DNA of 64,000 nt, taken from the NCBI GenBank assembly GCA_027923505.1, contig BROI01000001.1, forward strand, positions 1,148,501 through 1,212,500, given 5' to 3'. Every line of letters begins with the position of its first letter. The stretch's first letter is position 1. The stretch comes from Mayamaea pseudoterrestris (lineage: Eukaryota > Bacillariophyta > Bacillariophyceae > Sellaphorales > Sellaphoraceae). Position numbers and translations under genes: made by a program. This document shows, one piece after another, positions 11,958-21,130 of this stretch. The notes under the pieces are model-generated. The model was not told where the DNA came from. It made no database searches and worked only from the letters and a program-made list of their open reading frames with translations.

Positions 11958-12444
11958 GATTCGCGGTAATTTTTAGGACTGACTGTGAGAGGCAGCCTTC
12001 AATTGGCTTGGATTGCCGTCCGTTTTTTGTCATGGTGGCCATCAAAATCGGCGCGGCGCTAGAATCGAGAACTTCAAGTGCGTATCCATGTCGCAGCAGA
12101 ACTCGATTAGCTAATCCGCCACACCCTTTGACTGGACGGATGACAGATCTATATCATACAAGCGGTATCTTGATCCGAAAAAGATCACATTGACATGCGA
12201 TGAACCGTTGCCTACCGGTAGATTATATGGTGTAAAAGTTCCTGTCGTTGTGATATCTAAGAAAGAAGCGAACCCTGAAGCTCTGCTACAATGATCAAGT
12301 AGTACATATAATCCACTTATTTTATGCAAACGACACTTTCCGTCTTTGACTATGCAGATATCGAAATTGATTGCGAGAACGCTCGAAACGCATCGCCCAG
12401 ATATATTGTGCACGAAAGTAACAAACCAGCAACGCCGGGCAAGC
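11958..12444. other. Intergenic between SEC63-like and FAS1 genes
   Basis: About 490 bases: the upstream region of the SEC63-like gene and the 3' flank of the FAS1 gene, both on the minus strand. One exact palindrome TACCGGTA lies at 12213-12220, within the longer palindrome CTACCGGTAG. No gene is seen. Confidence 0.6.
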
Positions 12445-14010
12445 TCAAGGAAGCAACACGTGATCTACTTCATGAATCACTCCGCCGCAATTCGCAATAT
12501 CGGCCTTGACAATTTTTGGCATGGCATGTCGGGAGTTGCCCCGTCCCTTCTGATAAATAGCATCATCGCGACAGACGGTGCGCGTGTAATGATCGTTCGC
12601 CATCTGAAGCAAATGAGTGCAGTGCAGAACAGACGAATACAGCGTCTCGTCCATTACAACATGGTAGAGCAAAAGATCTTTCAAGTCGTCCACGTCTTCC
12701 AGCAAATCCTCCAGTGTCCCGTGCGGCAACGACGCAAATGCCTCGTCGTTCGGAGCGAATATTGTAAAGTTGCCAGAGTCACTCGGTGCAGATTCGCCGA
12801 GACCAGATGCTTTAACGACACGGCACAAGGTTTTATACCCAGCCGATCCGCATGCAAGGTCTTGTACTGTAGAACAATTGCCAGTTTCGTTGCGGCCTGA
12901 AATGGGGCTGATCGAGGGTAACGATGTAATAGTAGGACTCGTCGTGCTAGCTCCGTACGACGGTGCTCCCGACGGTATTTCTGAAGCCATTGATCCGCCG
13001 CCGCTTGGCGCATATGATTCCGTCGAAGGAGTCGGTGTTCGGATGCCGATTACTGGTCGAGCTGTGCGACCCGACACTGGTTGAGTGGAAGGCGTAATTG
13101 ATGCTGCGCGTCCCGAAGGCTGAATTGAAGAAGGCGCCACGGATCCTTTGGCTGGGCGACGTGGAGTCCTCGTTTGCTTGCTGGAAGGTTCTATCGACGG
13201 CACCAAGGATGGCTGCATGATAGACGGGGCCACTGACTCCTGACTTGGGCGAGGCCTCGCCGTCCGTCCCGGGACGGGTGGCGACGTTGCAATTGATGGA
13301 GCTCCCGTCGTTATCTGGCTCGACGGAACGAGCGACGGCACTTGTGAACCAATCATTGACGGAATGTCGCTGGCGGCCGCTGTTGGCGCTTGAGTTGTTT
13401 CGTTCGTCGGCACCAGACTGGGAATCAAAACGTGATCAATTCCATGAACTACACCATTGCAAAACTCCACATCCTTAATATCAATCTCCGGCATCATGTT
13501 GCGCGAGTTCTCCGCTCCGACAATGTAAATGTCGTCGTCTCTGCAAACTGTTTGCGTCGTTTGTCCGTTGCCCATGGTGTTTGACTGGCCGCACTGCAAA
13601 TCGCTCGCGTACACTGTCTGATTTGGAATCGTATGATACAGTAAGAGACTTTTGATTGCATCAAGGTCATCCCAGTACTGCAACAAGAGTTCTTGCGGGA
13701 CGTCCTCAAACGCTTCGTTGGTGGGCGCAAAGATTGTCCAGTTTCCTTGATCCAGAACACTTCCCATACCAGAAATGGCGACCGCCGCGCAGACTGCCTC
13801 CAAGTCTTTCGTGTTACAGACGGCTTGCTCAAATGACGAACAGTTTTGCTGCTGCCGTGAAATGTTTCCACCGCTTCGCTCCTCCGTTCGACCGCCACTA
13901 GTCTCGGATCGGTTCTTGGAAGCATGCTGCGTGCCGTCCGACGGCAAGGTAAAGGCTGCAGCGTGAACCGCTGACGCAAGGGCAAGTATGCATACAATGA
14001 AGAGTTTCAT
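12445..14010 (-). CDS. Secreted protein with two FAS1 (fasciclin) domains and a Pro/Ser linker
   Basis: 521 residues from the ATG at 14010; the four codons upstream begin with TTG and are not used. The start KLFIVCILALASAVHAAA is a clear signal peptide, so the product enters the secretory path, probably to the cell surface or wall. Two FAS1 domains (residues about 55-185 and 375-521) each show the family blocks: FTIFAPN(D/N)EAF, the LLLYH motif (LLLYHTIP, LLLYHVVM), and a VxHxIDHVL-like end. The 185-residue linker is dominated by PSxxPS and Thr/Arg/Pro stretches, as in diatom wall-associated proteins, and is probably heavily glycosylated. FAS1 domains mediate adhesion. The two domains are near copies, suggesting internal duplication. 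Confidence 0.85.
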   Translation of the reverse strand: MKLFIVCILALASAVHAAAFTLPSDGTQHASKNRSETSGGRTEERSGGNISRQQQNCSSFEQAVCNTKDLEAVCAAVAISGMGSVLDQGNWTIFAPTNEAFEDVPQELLLQYWDDLDAIKSLLLYHTIPNQTVYASDLQCGQSNTMGNGQTTQTVCRDDDIYIVGAENSRNMMPEIDIKDVEFCNGVVHGIDHVLIPSLVPTNETTQAPTAAASDIPSMIGSQVPSLVPSSQITTGAPSIATSPPVPGRTARPRPSQESVAPSIMQPSLVPSIEPSSKQTRTPRRPAKGSVAPSSIQPSGRAASITPSTQPVSGRTARPVIGIRTPTPSTESYAPSGGGSMASEIPSGAPSYGASTTSPTITSLPSISPISGRNETGNCSTVQDLACGSAGYKTLCRVVKASGLGESAPSDSGNFTIFAPNDEAFASLPHGTLEDLLEDVDDLKDLLLYHVVMDETLYSSVLHCTHLLQMANDHYTRTVCRDDAIYQKGRGNSRHAMPKIVKADIANCGGVIHEVDHVLLP

Positions 14011-14284
14011 TTTCTTGAGCAAGTGTTGTTGTTGCGTTGTGTTTGTGAATTAAAAATCCCGAGACGAAAGGCAGGTGAACGACTTGAGAATGGGGCGAAA
14101 GTCCACCAGATATCCATTGTTCGCTGCAAGTAGCTTCCGGAAAATCGCGTGTCGTTCGTTAAGCAAGCCCGTATCTTCGCAGGTCTGAGACGTAGATGCC
14201 GACAAGACAATATGACCTGTTTTATGATAAAAGAGTTCTATATAAAAGCAATAGAACATTGATTTTCGGGGCGGCTCTTGTCTT

Positions 14285-14785
14285 TTACTGCTTGTGGTAA
14301 CACTGTCCAGTCCCCATGCGCATGACGGCCATCGGTCCAAGCATGGAAGCTGGCAGAAAGGATCCTCCATTTTCGCAGACGCATTTCCATTTAGAAGGAT
14401 TGCTTACTGCAGCTTGGTTTGATACCGAATGTGATGCAGCTGTCAACGTCTGATCCAACGTGGTCGTTGGTGATGCAGTTGCAGTGGATGGTGCCTCGGT
14501 TTCAAAGTGAGGCATCTTGACAACACCTTGCTCCTGATGAAACTGATCCGAATAATCGCGGAGCAAGGAAACGTTCGATGGTTGCTGCGGATGCTCTGTT
14601 TTCGGTTCTTCGCCAGAAGGTGAAGGTTTCTCATTGATTGCTGTTGTGCTCGTACTTGCTTGACGAAGAAAAATGCCCGACACGAAGGATGGGAAATGAC
14701 TCATCCAAGGAACAATCAGCAGCGAAATTAGGGTCAGCAGCAGCGCAAAACCAGTTGAAATTTGTCGTTCGTCAGGATCGTCCAT
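14285..14785 (-). CDS. Type II-like membrane protein with conserved Cys C-terminal block
   Basis: 166 residues from the ATG at 14785. The frame stays open upstream to about 14959 but begins there with GTG, so either that part is untranslated or an upstream exon exists. A hydrophobic segment (GFALLLTLISLLIVPW, residues about 11-27) is followed by a Ser/Thr/Pro-rich region. The last 30 residues, CVCENGGSFLPASM then GTGQCYHK, hold three Cys and look like a conserved domain; I recall similar endings in stramenopile hypotheticals but cannot name a family. Topology and secretory location are inferred. It is divergently paired with the gene at 15131. Confidence 0.6.
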   Translation of the reverse strand: MDDPDERQISTGFALLLTLISLLIVPWMSHFPSFVSGIFLRQASTSTTAINEKPSPSGEEPKTEHPQQPSNVSLLRDYSDQFHQEQGVVKMPHFETEAPSTATASPTTTLDQTLTAASHSVSNQAAVSNPSKWKCVCENGGSFLPASMLGPMAVMRMGTGQCYHKQ

Positions 14786-15130
14786 ATTGTTTGCTGATTT
14801 ACCAAGCGCAGGCGATGATGGAACGCAAGGTCCATGGTGGCGCGGCGCGAATGAGCTTGTTCGTGTCGCATCGTCGCTCGTGTCGCAGCGTGGACTCCTT
14901 GGCGTTTTAAGCTCGGTCTGACTCACCAAAGTCGTACTAATTTTTTTCGCGCGGAACACGTTTTGTGTTCTCCGGCACGCTAGAGAGTCGAGAACTTCGA
15001 CGAATCCTTTCTTTTTTGGATTCGGTCACCATCGGCATGTTACAAGAGTCGAGCTGAATAGTTCATTTGCACTGACCTGCTCTACTACTGTTCATCAAGA
15101 AGTTAACAATTTACACTCTACAAAACAGAT
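14786..15130. promoter_or_regulatory. Shared upstream region of two divergent genes
   Basis: The minus-strand gene starting at 14785 (or an upstream exon ending near 14959) and the plus-strand gene at 15131 are transcribed away from each other. The 170-345 bases between them should hold both promoters. No TATA box or TACCGGTA site is evident. Confidence 0.4.
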
Positions 15131-16219
15131 ATGACGAATGCAAACTTTGGCGACTCGGAAAAACCTCTGCAGGTGCTTTCCCGCAAACAGACAATCGTTC
15201 ATCAATTCCATCAACCGCAACAAGAATTACTGAATCACCTTCGAAAGCACACTATAAGAGACAGTCTTGCCAGTCGCATTATCGGAGACGTTGTCATTGC
15301 TCTTGGTGTCACTGCATGTGTGTCTCCCATGTTGACGGTTGTGGACAAGGCGGTTGTGCAGACAGCATCGCCGTCATCGTCGCACACATCCGTCGCCTCG
15401 TCGGCATTTGCGACTACGTCAAACATGCTGCATCGTCCGTTGGCTTTTCTCAAAAGTCCAACGTTTCTCTGGATGTGGATGACCTATGCTGTCACTTACT
15501 CGGCGGCAAATGTTTTGCAAACATTGATGGAACATCGAACTGATACTGCGCCTTCCAACGACACGAAACTTCCAAAGGTCTTGTCCAGTCGAGTCGGCCG
15601 TACACATGCCACGAAACAAGGCGAACGCTCAACATCACCGCCGGCATCTCCTTATATCCTTTTCATTGGGACAACGCTCGTAAATAGCGCAGCATCTTTG
15701 GTCAAGGATCGAGCCTACGCTAAACTATTTGGCCAGTCGTCCGCAAAAGGCGTTCCGAGAATTACCTATGCACTCTGGATGGTGCGTGATTTCACAGTGA
15801 TTGGGTCTTCTTTTGTCTTGCCCAAGTATACGACTCCAATGCTGGCTGATCACTTTGGCTGGACCCATCATCGGGCTGGAACAATTGCACAAGTCGGAGT
15901 CCCCGTTCTCATGCAAGTCGTCGCGAGTCCACTTCATCTCATTGGACTTGATTGTTACAATCGCCGCATGGCGGGAGTTCCTTGGTCGCAACGCGTGGTT
16001 GAGCGAAGCAAATTCTTGGCGAGAGACTTACGCCAAGTCGTTGTCGCCCGGATGCTTCGAGTTTTGCCTGGGTATGGGATTGCTGGCGTTTACAATACGA
16101 AATTTCGAAATCAGTGGAAGTACTTTCTAGCTGAACAAAAGCAGCATCAGATAAGAAGAACGAGTGATTTTGGTTACAGGCCGAGATTTAGCGAATTGTT
16201 GGCGCGGATTCGAAGTTAA
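15131..16219 (+). CDS. Multi-pass membrane protein, probably mitochondrial, function unknown
   Basis: 362 residues, single exon, ATG at 15131. Hydrophobic segments are visible at about residues 55-75 (IIGDVVIALGVTACVSP), 110-130 (FLWMWMTYAVTYSAANVL), 175-195 (ILFIGTTLVNSAASL), 225-240 and 255-285. The C-terminal part is well ordered: FGWTHHRAGTIAQVGVPVL, then SPLHLIGLDCYNRRM, then RMLRVLPGYGIAGVYN. This looks like a conserved eukaryotic family seen in fungi and algae that I cannot name; an inner-membrane location is suggested by the Arg-rich loops and carrier-like length but is inference. It shares an upstream region with the divergent gene at 14785. Confidence 0.68.
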   Translation: MTNANFGDSEKPLQVLSRKQTIVHQFHQPQQELLNHLRKHTIRDSLASRIIGDVVIALGVTACVSPMLTVVDKAVVQTASPSSSHTSVASSAFATTSNMLHRPLAFLKSPTFLWMWMTYAVTYSAANVLQTLMEHRTDTAPSNDTKLPKVLSSRVGRTHATKQGERSTSPPASPYILFIGTTLVNSAASLVKDRAYAKLFGQSSAKGVPRITYALWMVRDFTVIGSSFVLPKYTTPMLADHFGWTHHRAGTIAQVGVPVLMQVVASPLHLIGLDCYNRRMAGVPWSQRVVERSKFLARDLRQVVVARMLRVLPGYGIAGVYNTKFRNQWKYFLAEQKQHQIRRTSDFGYRPRFSELLARIRS

Positions 16220-16385
16220 TGGTTTGAACAAAATGACCGCTTGTTGACTCGCAGCATGTTTTAGACGAATTGTACATACAGTGTAACATTTGCTTATAGA
16301 TTAAGGCAGGTGCAAATAAGCGAAAACCTTTGATCGCTTCATCGTATTTAAATTCCCGACTCTGGCCCCACTGCGCACCATGGAT

Positions 16386-19300
16386 CTAATTTTCGTCACC
16401 TTCCATAGAACGCATCGTATTTGAAGTTGAAAACACCCTTATGTAGTCCTTGGGTTCAAGAGGAACGTCAGTTGGGGGTCGACATGCCGACGCAACACCG
16501 GTGAAACGTGCGAGTCGCTCGTACGCCAACAAGGCCAAACTAAATTGCGGTGCAACGCGCAGCATTCGGGGTAAAGCTCCTTGAAAGAATGCTTTCGTTC
16601 CCTCCAACTCATAGATTTTTCTGGCGCAGTCCCTAATACCAGCATAGCCAAGCTCGCCAGCACCAGGAATTGCTTGCAATCGTACCCGTATTACGTCGAA
16701 CGGTGTCGTCAAGATGGCCGACGGAACTGCCGCCAGAGTTCCAGCAATCAATACGTCGGATAGAGTGATTTGGCCGTCCGGTCGAATGTCCGCTAAATAT
16801 CGCTTACTCGCAGCGTAACCAGGAAAGTAAATAGCGCTAAAGGTAATGTCGCGCAACAGACATGCTGTCGCTCCATGAACAAGTATCTGCGGAAAGCCAA
16901 GTTCCCGGACAACGCCGGTCAATGTCAGCAATCGCGGTGGCTCGATGGTGCGAGCTTTGTATAGCTGTAACATTTCGTCATGAAGTATCAGGCGAGTCTT
17001 GCTCAGCTCCATGGGATTTGAAACCAAAAGCTGGCAAGCGCCTGCGCAGGCGCCCGCTAAAGCCTCCACAAACACGTTGCTCTCGCGGCTGCTCAAAGAT
17101 GGATCATTCTTATTGTCAGAGGACCTGAAAGTGTTCATTATCAAATCGTTAACATGAAGTTTGATAGCCTTTTCGGGTGCACTTAAAAGCAATTGTGGCA
17201 GCAATCCACGGTATAGACCAGCAAAACCATTAAATCGAAAAATTTGACGGTAGCAGTCAAGCGAATTGGCGTATAAACGACGTTCGACTATTCGCTGATT
17301 CATTAAACGCGTCTTTATCACGTCAAAAGGATAGCAAACCACAACGGCAAAAATGGTAGCGAAAGTACTGAGACTGACTTGGGCCACTGAATCGCCACAC
17401 ATCAAGCCGACTGAATCACTCTCGTTGTTTTCCAAAGCATCGCGCCGCGCCTTTGCAGGGGGTATCAGAGTGAGTGCATCACCACGATCGGCGTCTGGAG
17501 CCAGTCGTTGCACAAAATCAATGCCGCATACTCTGACCGTATCGTCGTGGTCTACAAAGCCGTCGCAATCCACATCGAACAAAGAGAACACAATTTCCAC
17601 CTGTCGACGACTCAGCCGGTTGCCAAAACCGATAGCCTTGTTTGCCACTTTGAAGTCATCGGCTGACACTGGACCACCCTTGATCGCCTGTGCTTTGTTG
17701 ATCAAGTTGCAAATACCCGGCAACACGGCAATTACCTCTTGGAAGGCCACAAAGTCGGCGTAATCCAAAAAGTGCATGCTCTCGAGCGATGATCTTGTCG
17801 TCTGTGCCGGACTTTGTTCTGTCGGCACTGGCTGCGTTGCAGATTTGCTCGATTGCTTCTCCAGCGTCGAAGAGTGGGCCGTCTGCTCAGTCGTTGTTGG
17901 AATACTACGTAGTGTTTCACGCCAGGAAAGGCTTTCTAATCGATCAATTACACCACGAGGCAATCTCCCTCCGGAGCTCGCAGTAAGGACTCGGACAAAG
18001 TCTTCTGGAGGCAAGCATCCGTAATTTCGTCGGTCGCTTCCAGACTGCTCATCCACGGTTTGCCAAAACGATTGCTGACCAAGTTCTCGTTGCAACTCAA
18101 CTAAAAATTGCGGAAATGTGGATTGGCGGATACACTTTGATGCGTCTTTACCAAAATAGTTTTGGAAAAATTCGGATCGATAATTCACACTCGGAAAGTA
18201 AGGATGAAGACACCGGTGAACGTCTTTCATAAAGACTCTCCCAGATTGTTGCTCATCGAATAGTAAGAATGCAAGGTCCACTTCCGGATCCGGCCGAGCC
18301 ATGAGCAAATGTAGGAAGCAAAAGTCGGCGAGGTAAACGTTTTGACTGTCATCGTTGCTCCTGTCTCCTCGCCGGCGATTAAGCACTCGATATAGATTGA
18401 CGAGGCTCACGTCGACCAAAGGATCCGACGTTGGAATATTATTGCTCCGATACAACTCCTGCCAAGCTTGAACAAACTCCTCTAGAGTCAGGTAGAAAGT
18501 GCCTCGTGCATCTTTCTTGGTTGCATATTGCAGAAACAGGTTATTCATTCGACAAGACGGCAAGACATGGTTTCGAAAGGCCGAGTAATCAACCACCCAG
18601 CACTGCAACGACCGATTATCATGATCAGCTGCACCGGCCACAACTGATGCAGAATGTTGTCTTCCAAACAGAAAACCCCCTTCTCCAAATATAGCGCCAG
18701 GTCCGAGAGACGCGGGACGAATGGTGCGATCGCGAAGTGAATGATTTGCCGAAAAACGCCCTGGCACTTGCTGTACAACGTGGGCACGACCTTGTCGAAC
18801 AATGTAGAGTGCTCTCGGCGCGTCAGACTGGGGAGGTGGTGGTAGTATTGAATCGTTGTTTTCGTACTCATGCTGCGTCGCTGTTGTAGATTGCTGCATG
18901 GCTTTCGTAGACTGCTGCACCGTTGCGAGATTTGACGACGAGGTGTACGTCCGCGACAATGGCTGGGTACTAGCAATATCCTCTTTCGCCTCCTCCGCCT
19001 CCTCCCTCGTCTTTTCCAACTCCTCCAATAGCAAGACTGCTTCCGTAACTGACTCTGCATATTCAAAGGGCTCTTGTGTACCACTTTGTACAGTGGTTCC
19101 ATCACTTTCGTCGTCGGCTGCGGCATCATCAACTGTCGTTCGCCGTCGTGTGACATCTTCCGCATCGACAGAAGCTACTGCAGGACGATTGACGGTAGCT
19201 GCGACTTTATTATTCTCGAGCCTTTGACTGTCGTGTCCATTTTCTCCTTCTGCATCAACATCATCCATCCAATCTGCAGCGTCCACCGTTTCCTCTAGAT

Positions 19301-19622
19301 CAGCTGGTCCATGCGAAGCACTAGTCTGACGTTGCAAATGTACCTCTGGTGGCCGGACGTCGACATCATTCTCATCGTCTGCATATACATCGACGCAGCC
19401 TTCTAGAATGATAATGTCATTTGGCTGATACTCGGACAAGTAGGCGGCTGCAACGAGTCGTTCCACTTGCTCATCGTCGAGACACGAAAAGAAGGAATTC
19501 TTGCGAAGCGCCAGTCGAATGAGCCGCTCATCGTCGGAGCTTTTATAGGAGGACACTGGTGGAACTGGAGCTGCAAAGGTTGACGACGACGATGATGAAG
19601 AGGACGCAAAGTTTGTAGTCAT
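16386..19622 (-). CDS. Fusion of cyclic-nucleotide-binding-like domain, EF-hands and mitochondrial (SLC25) carrier
   Basis: 1078 residues, single exon; the ATG is 19622 (the open frame from 19658 begins with TTG). The last 340 residues are a full mitochondrial carrier with three repeats, each with the signature: YPFDVIKTRL, NPMELSKTRL, TPFDVIRVRL. Before it lies an EF-hand region (about 360-730) with one clear calcium loop, DVDCDGFVDHDD, and weaker copies. This order matches the calcium-controlled aspartate/glutamate carriers. New here is the N terminus: residues about 30-72 and 267-355 form two halves of a cyclic-nucleotide-binding-like beta-roll (LYIVRQGRAHVV, GAIFGEGGFLFGRQHSASVV), parted by a 190-residue acidic insert. 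Location: mitochondrial inner membrane. The substrate and nucleotide binding are inference. Confidence 0.88.
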   Translation of the reverse strand: MTTNFASSSSSSSSTFAAPVPPVSSYKSSDDERLIRLALRKNSFFSCLDDEQVERLVAAAYLSEYQPNDIIILEGCVDVYADDENDVDVRPPEVHLQRQTSASHGPADLEETVDAADWMDDVDAEGENGHDSQRLENNKVAATVNRPAVASVDAEDVTRRRTTVDDAAADDESDGTTVQSGTQEPFEYAESVTEAVLLLEELEKTREEAEEAKEDIASTQPLSRTYTSSSNLATVQQSTKAMQQSTTATQHEYENNDSILPPPPQSDAPRALYIVRQGRAHVVQQVPGRFSANHSLRDRTIRPASLGPGAIFGEGGFLFGRQHSASVVAGAADHDNRSLQCWVVDYSAFRNHVLPSCRMNNLFLQYATKKDARGTFYLTLEEFVQAWQELYRSNNIPTSDPLVDVSLVNLYRVLNRRRGDRSNDDSQNVYLADFCFLHLLMARPDPEVDLAFLLFDEQQSGRVFMKDVHRCLHPYFPSVNYRSEFFQNYFGKDASKCIRQSTFPQFLVELQRELGQQSFWQTVDEQSGSDRRNYGCLPPEDFVRVLTASSGGRLPRGVIDRLESLSWRETLRSIPTTTEQTAHSSTLEKQSSKSATQPVPTEQSPAQTTRSSLESMHFLDYADFVAFQEVIAVLPGICNLINKAQAIKGGPVSADDFKVANKAIGFGNRLSRRQVEIVFSLFDVDCDGFVDHDDTVRVCGIDFVQRLAPDADRGDALTLIPPAKARRDALENNESDSVGLMCGDSVAQVSLSTFATIFAVVVCYPFDVIKTRLMNQRIVERRLYANSLDCYRQIFRFNGFAGLYRGLLPQLLLSAPEKAIKLHVNDLIMNTFRSSDNKNDPSLSSRESNVFVEALAGACAGACQLLVSNPMELSKTRLILHDEMLQLYKARTIEPPRLLTLTGVVRELGFPQILVHGATACLLRDITFSAIYFPGYAASKRYLADIRPDGQITLSDVLIAGTLAAVPSAILTTPFDVIRVRLQAIPGAGELGYAGIRDCARKIYELEGTKAFFQGALPRMLRVAPQFSLALLAYERLARFTGVASACRPPTDVPLEPKDYIRVFSTSNTMRSMEGDEN

Positions 19623-19865
19623 GCTGCTTGTGACGACTTTCGACAATGTTCGATCCAAGCGTCGTCGGCAGCGAACCTTTAGCTACGGTACGGTACCGTA
19701 TCCAGATGCAAAAGACAGATAGTTTAGGTCTTCGATGCCTGACCTTGCGAACTGTACGAGTCGCTCTACTAATTCCTATAGTTGAAAACTTCAATCTTAT
19801 ACCTGTTATACTCATCTGGTTCATCGCACTAAACATTCATCTATGCCGCTGCCAAGCAAGCTGAC

Positions 19866-21130
19866 TTACTCCGACTTCTCCTTCTTGCACATCTCCTTGA
19901 AATCTTCAATCGCCTGTTTGATGATGGCTGGGATCGCCAAATACGCTTCTTCAATCGCCTGCTTGATAAAGGCTGGGATCGCCTTATTCGCTTCTTCAAT
20001 CGCCTGCTTGATGATGGTTGGGATCGCCTTATTCGCTTCTTCAATCGCCTTCTTGATGATGTCTGGGGTCTGTTTGGCATCCGCTTCGACAATAACTTTG
20101 ATTTCGGCGAGCGTCTTCTTGTTGTCTTCGGCAGCAGCTTTGATGGCGACGAGCGTCTCCGTGTTGGCGGCGAGCGTCGCCTTGTTGGCTTCGGCGAGAA
20201 TCTTGCTTCCATTGACCGTCTCCGTGATGGCGGCGAGCGTCGCCTTGTTGGCTTCGGCGAGAACCTTGCTTCCATTGACCGTCTCCGTGATGGCGGCGAG
20301 CGTCGCCTTGTTGGCTTCGGCGAGAACCTTGACTCCCGTGATTGACACTTTGTTGTCCACAACGGTGTTCAGGACCAAGTTGACGCGGCCGTCATTGAAA
20401 GACTTGTCTTCACTCAATTTCTGCATCAGTGCAGTATGGTGGGCAGTCGCTTCCGTCGTGAGCGCATCCTTGTTGGCAGTCGCTTCCGTCGTGAGCGCAT
20501 TCTTGTTGGCAGTCGCTTCCGCCAAGATCGCTTCCTTGTTGGCAGTCGCTTCCGCCAAGATCGCTTCCTTGTTGGCAGTCGCTTCCGTCGTGAGCTCACC
20601 CTTTTTGATGGCCACATCCGCCATGACCGCATCCTTGTTGGCAGTCGCTTCCTTCGTGAGCGCCTTTGAATGCTTGTCAAACACGGCTTTGACCGCTTTG
20701 TTGATGTCGTCGCCTGTCATCTTTGCATCTTTGACGGCTTTCAAGACAAGGGCACGAAGTCGCTCCTCCGAATCTGCAGAAACATGATGCAATGAAAGCG
20801 AGCGGTGAGACGTGAGACTTGTCATGATCATTGAGTCATGCCGGCATGGCTACTTTGACTCACCTTCCTCGGCATTGGCAGCCGCTAACAAATTGGAAAA
20901 AGAATAGCAATCATGAGACAAAGTGCTTGGTTTCTCAAACGACCCTGCACCATCACTGTACGAGTATTCTTACCGGTACGCAACTTCTTGTCCTTGGGCT
21001 GCGAACCCTGCGCAGCTGCACGTTTGGCAATGTTTGGACGGGGAGGGCAGGTCGTTGCTGTTTGGTTTGACAGCTCTCCGTCCTTGGCATTGGCTTTCTG
21101 CTGATGGCGCAACTTGGCAGAATCAGCCAT
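19866..21130 (-). CDS. Ala/Lys-rich coiled-coil repeat protein, three exons
   Basis: Exons 21130-20974, 20884-20864 (21 bases) and 20773-19866 join at GT-AG sites in frame to give 361 residues, starting MADSAKLRHQQK. The short middle exon encodes AANAEE. After a basic N terminus come three tandem repeat families: an 11-residue unit (ALTTEATANKD and variants, about seven copies), a 21-residue unit (VLAEANKATLAAITETVNGS, three copies) and a 14-residue unit (IIKQAIEEANKAIP, four copies). The periods 11, 21 and 14 all fit coiled-coil geometry, so a long rod is likely. No signal peptide or membrane segment. I do not recognise the family. The first splice donor falls inside a TACCGGTA palindrome. 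The long minus-strand frame beginning at 20831 reads through the second intron and is not the true start. Confidence 0.75.
19890..20668 (-). repeat. Three blocks of in-frame tandem DNA repeats inside the coiled-coil gene
   Basis: Block one, about 20436-20668: 33-base units, roughly seven copies. Block two, about 20146-20334: 63-base units, three copies, nearly identical. Block three, about 19890-20065: 42-base units, four copies. All unit lengths are multiples of three, so copy number can change without breaking the frame. Confidence 0.85.
20971..20978. repeat. TACCGGTA palindrome on a splice donor
   Basis: This exact copy overlaps the exon 1/intron 1 border of the coiled-coil gene: on the minus strand the exon ends ACCG and the intron begins GTAAG. 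Its presence may be fixed by splicing rather than by the process that spreads the other copies. Confidence 0.7.

Noticed and set aside
19623-19658. Longer N terminus for the carrier fusion
   Set aside because: It starts with TTG; the ATG at 19622 is the first usable start.
20436-20668. CRISPR-like array of 33-base units
   Set aside because: Units are adjacent, without spacers, and are in-frame codons of a repeat protein in a eukaryote.
19866-20831. Single-exon gene of 321 residues on the minus strand
   Set aside because: Its first codons come from intron 2; the splice from the 21-base exon gives a better protein starting at 21130.
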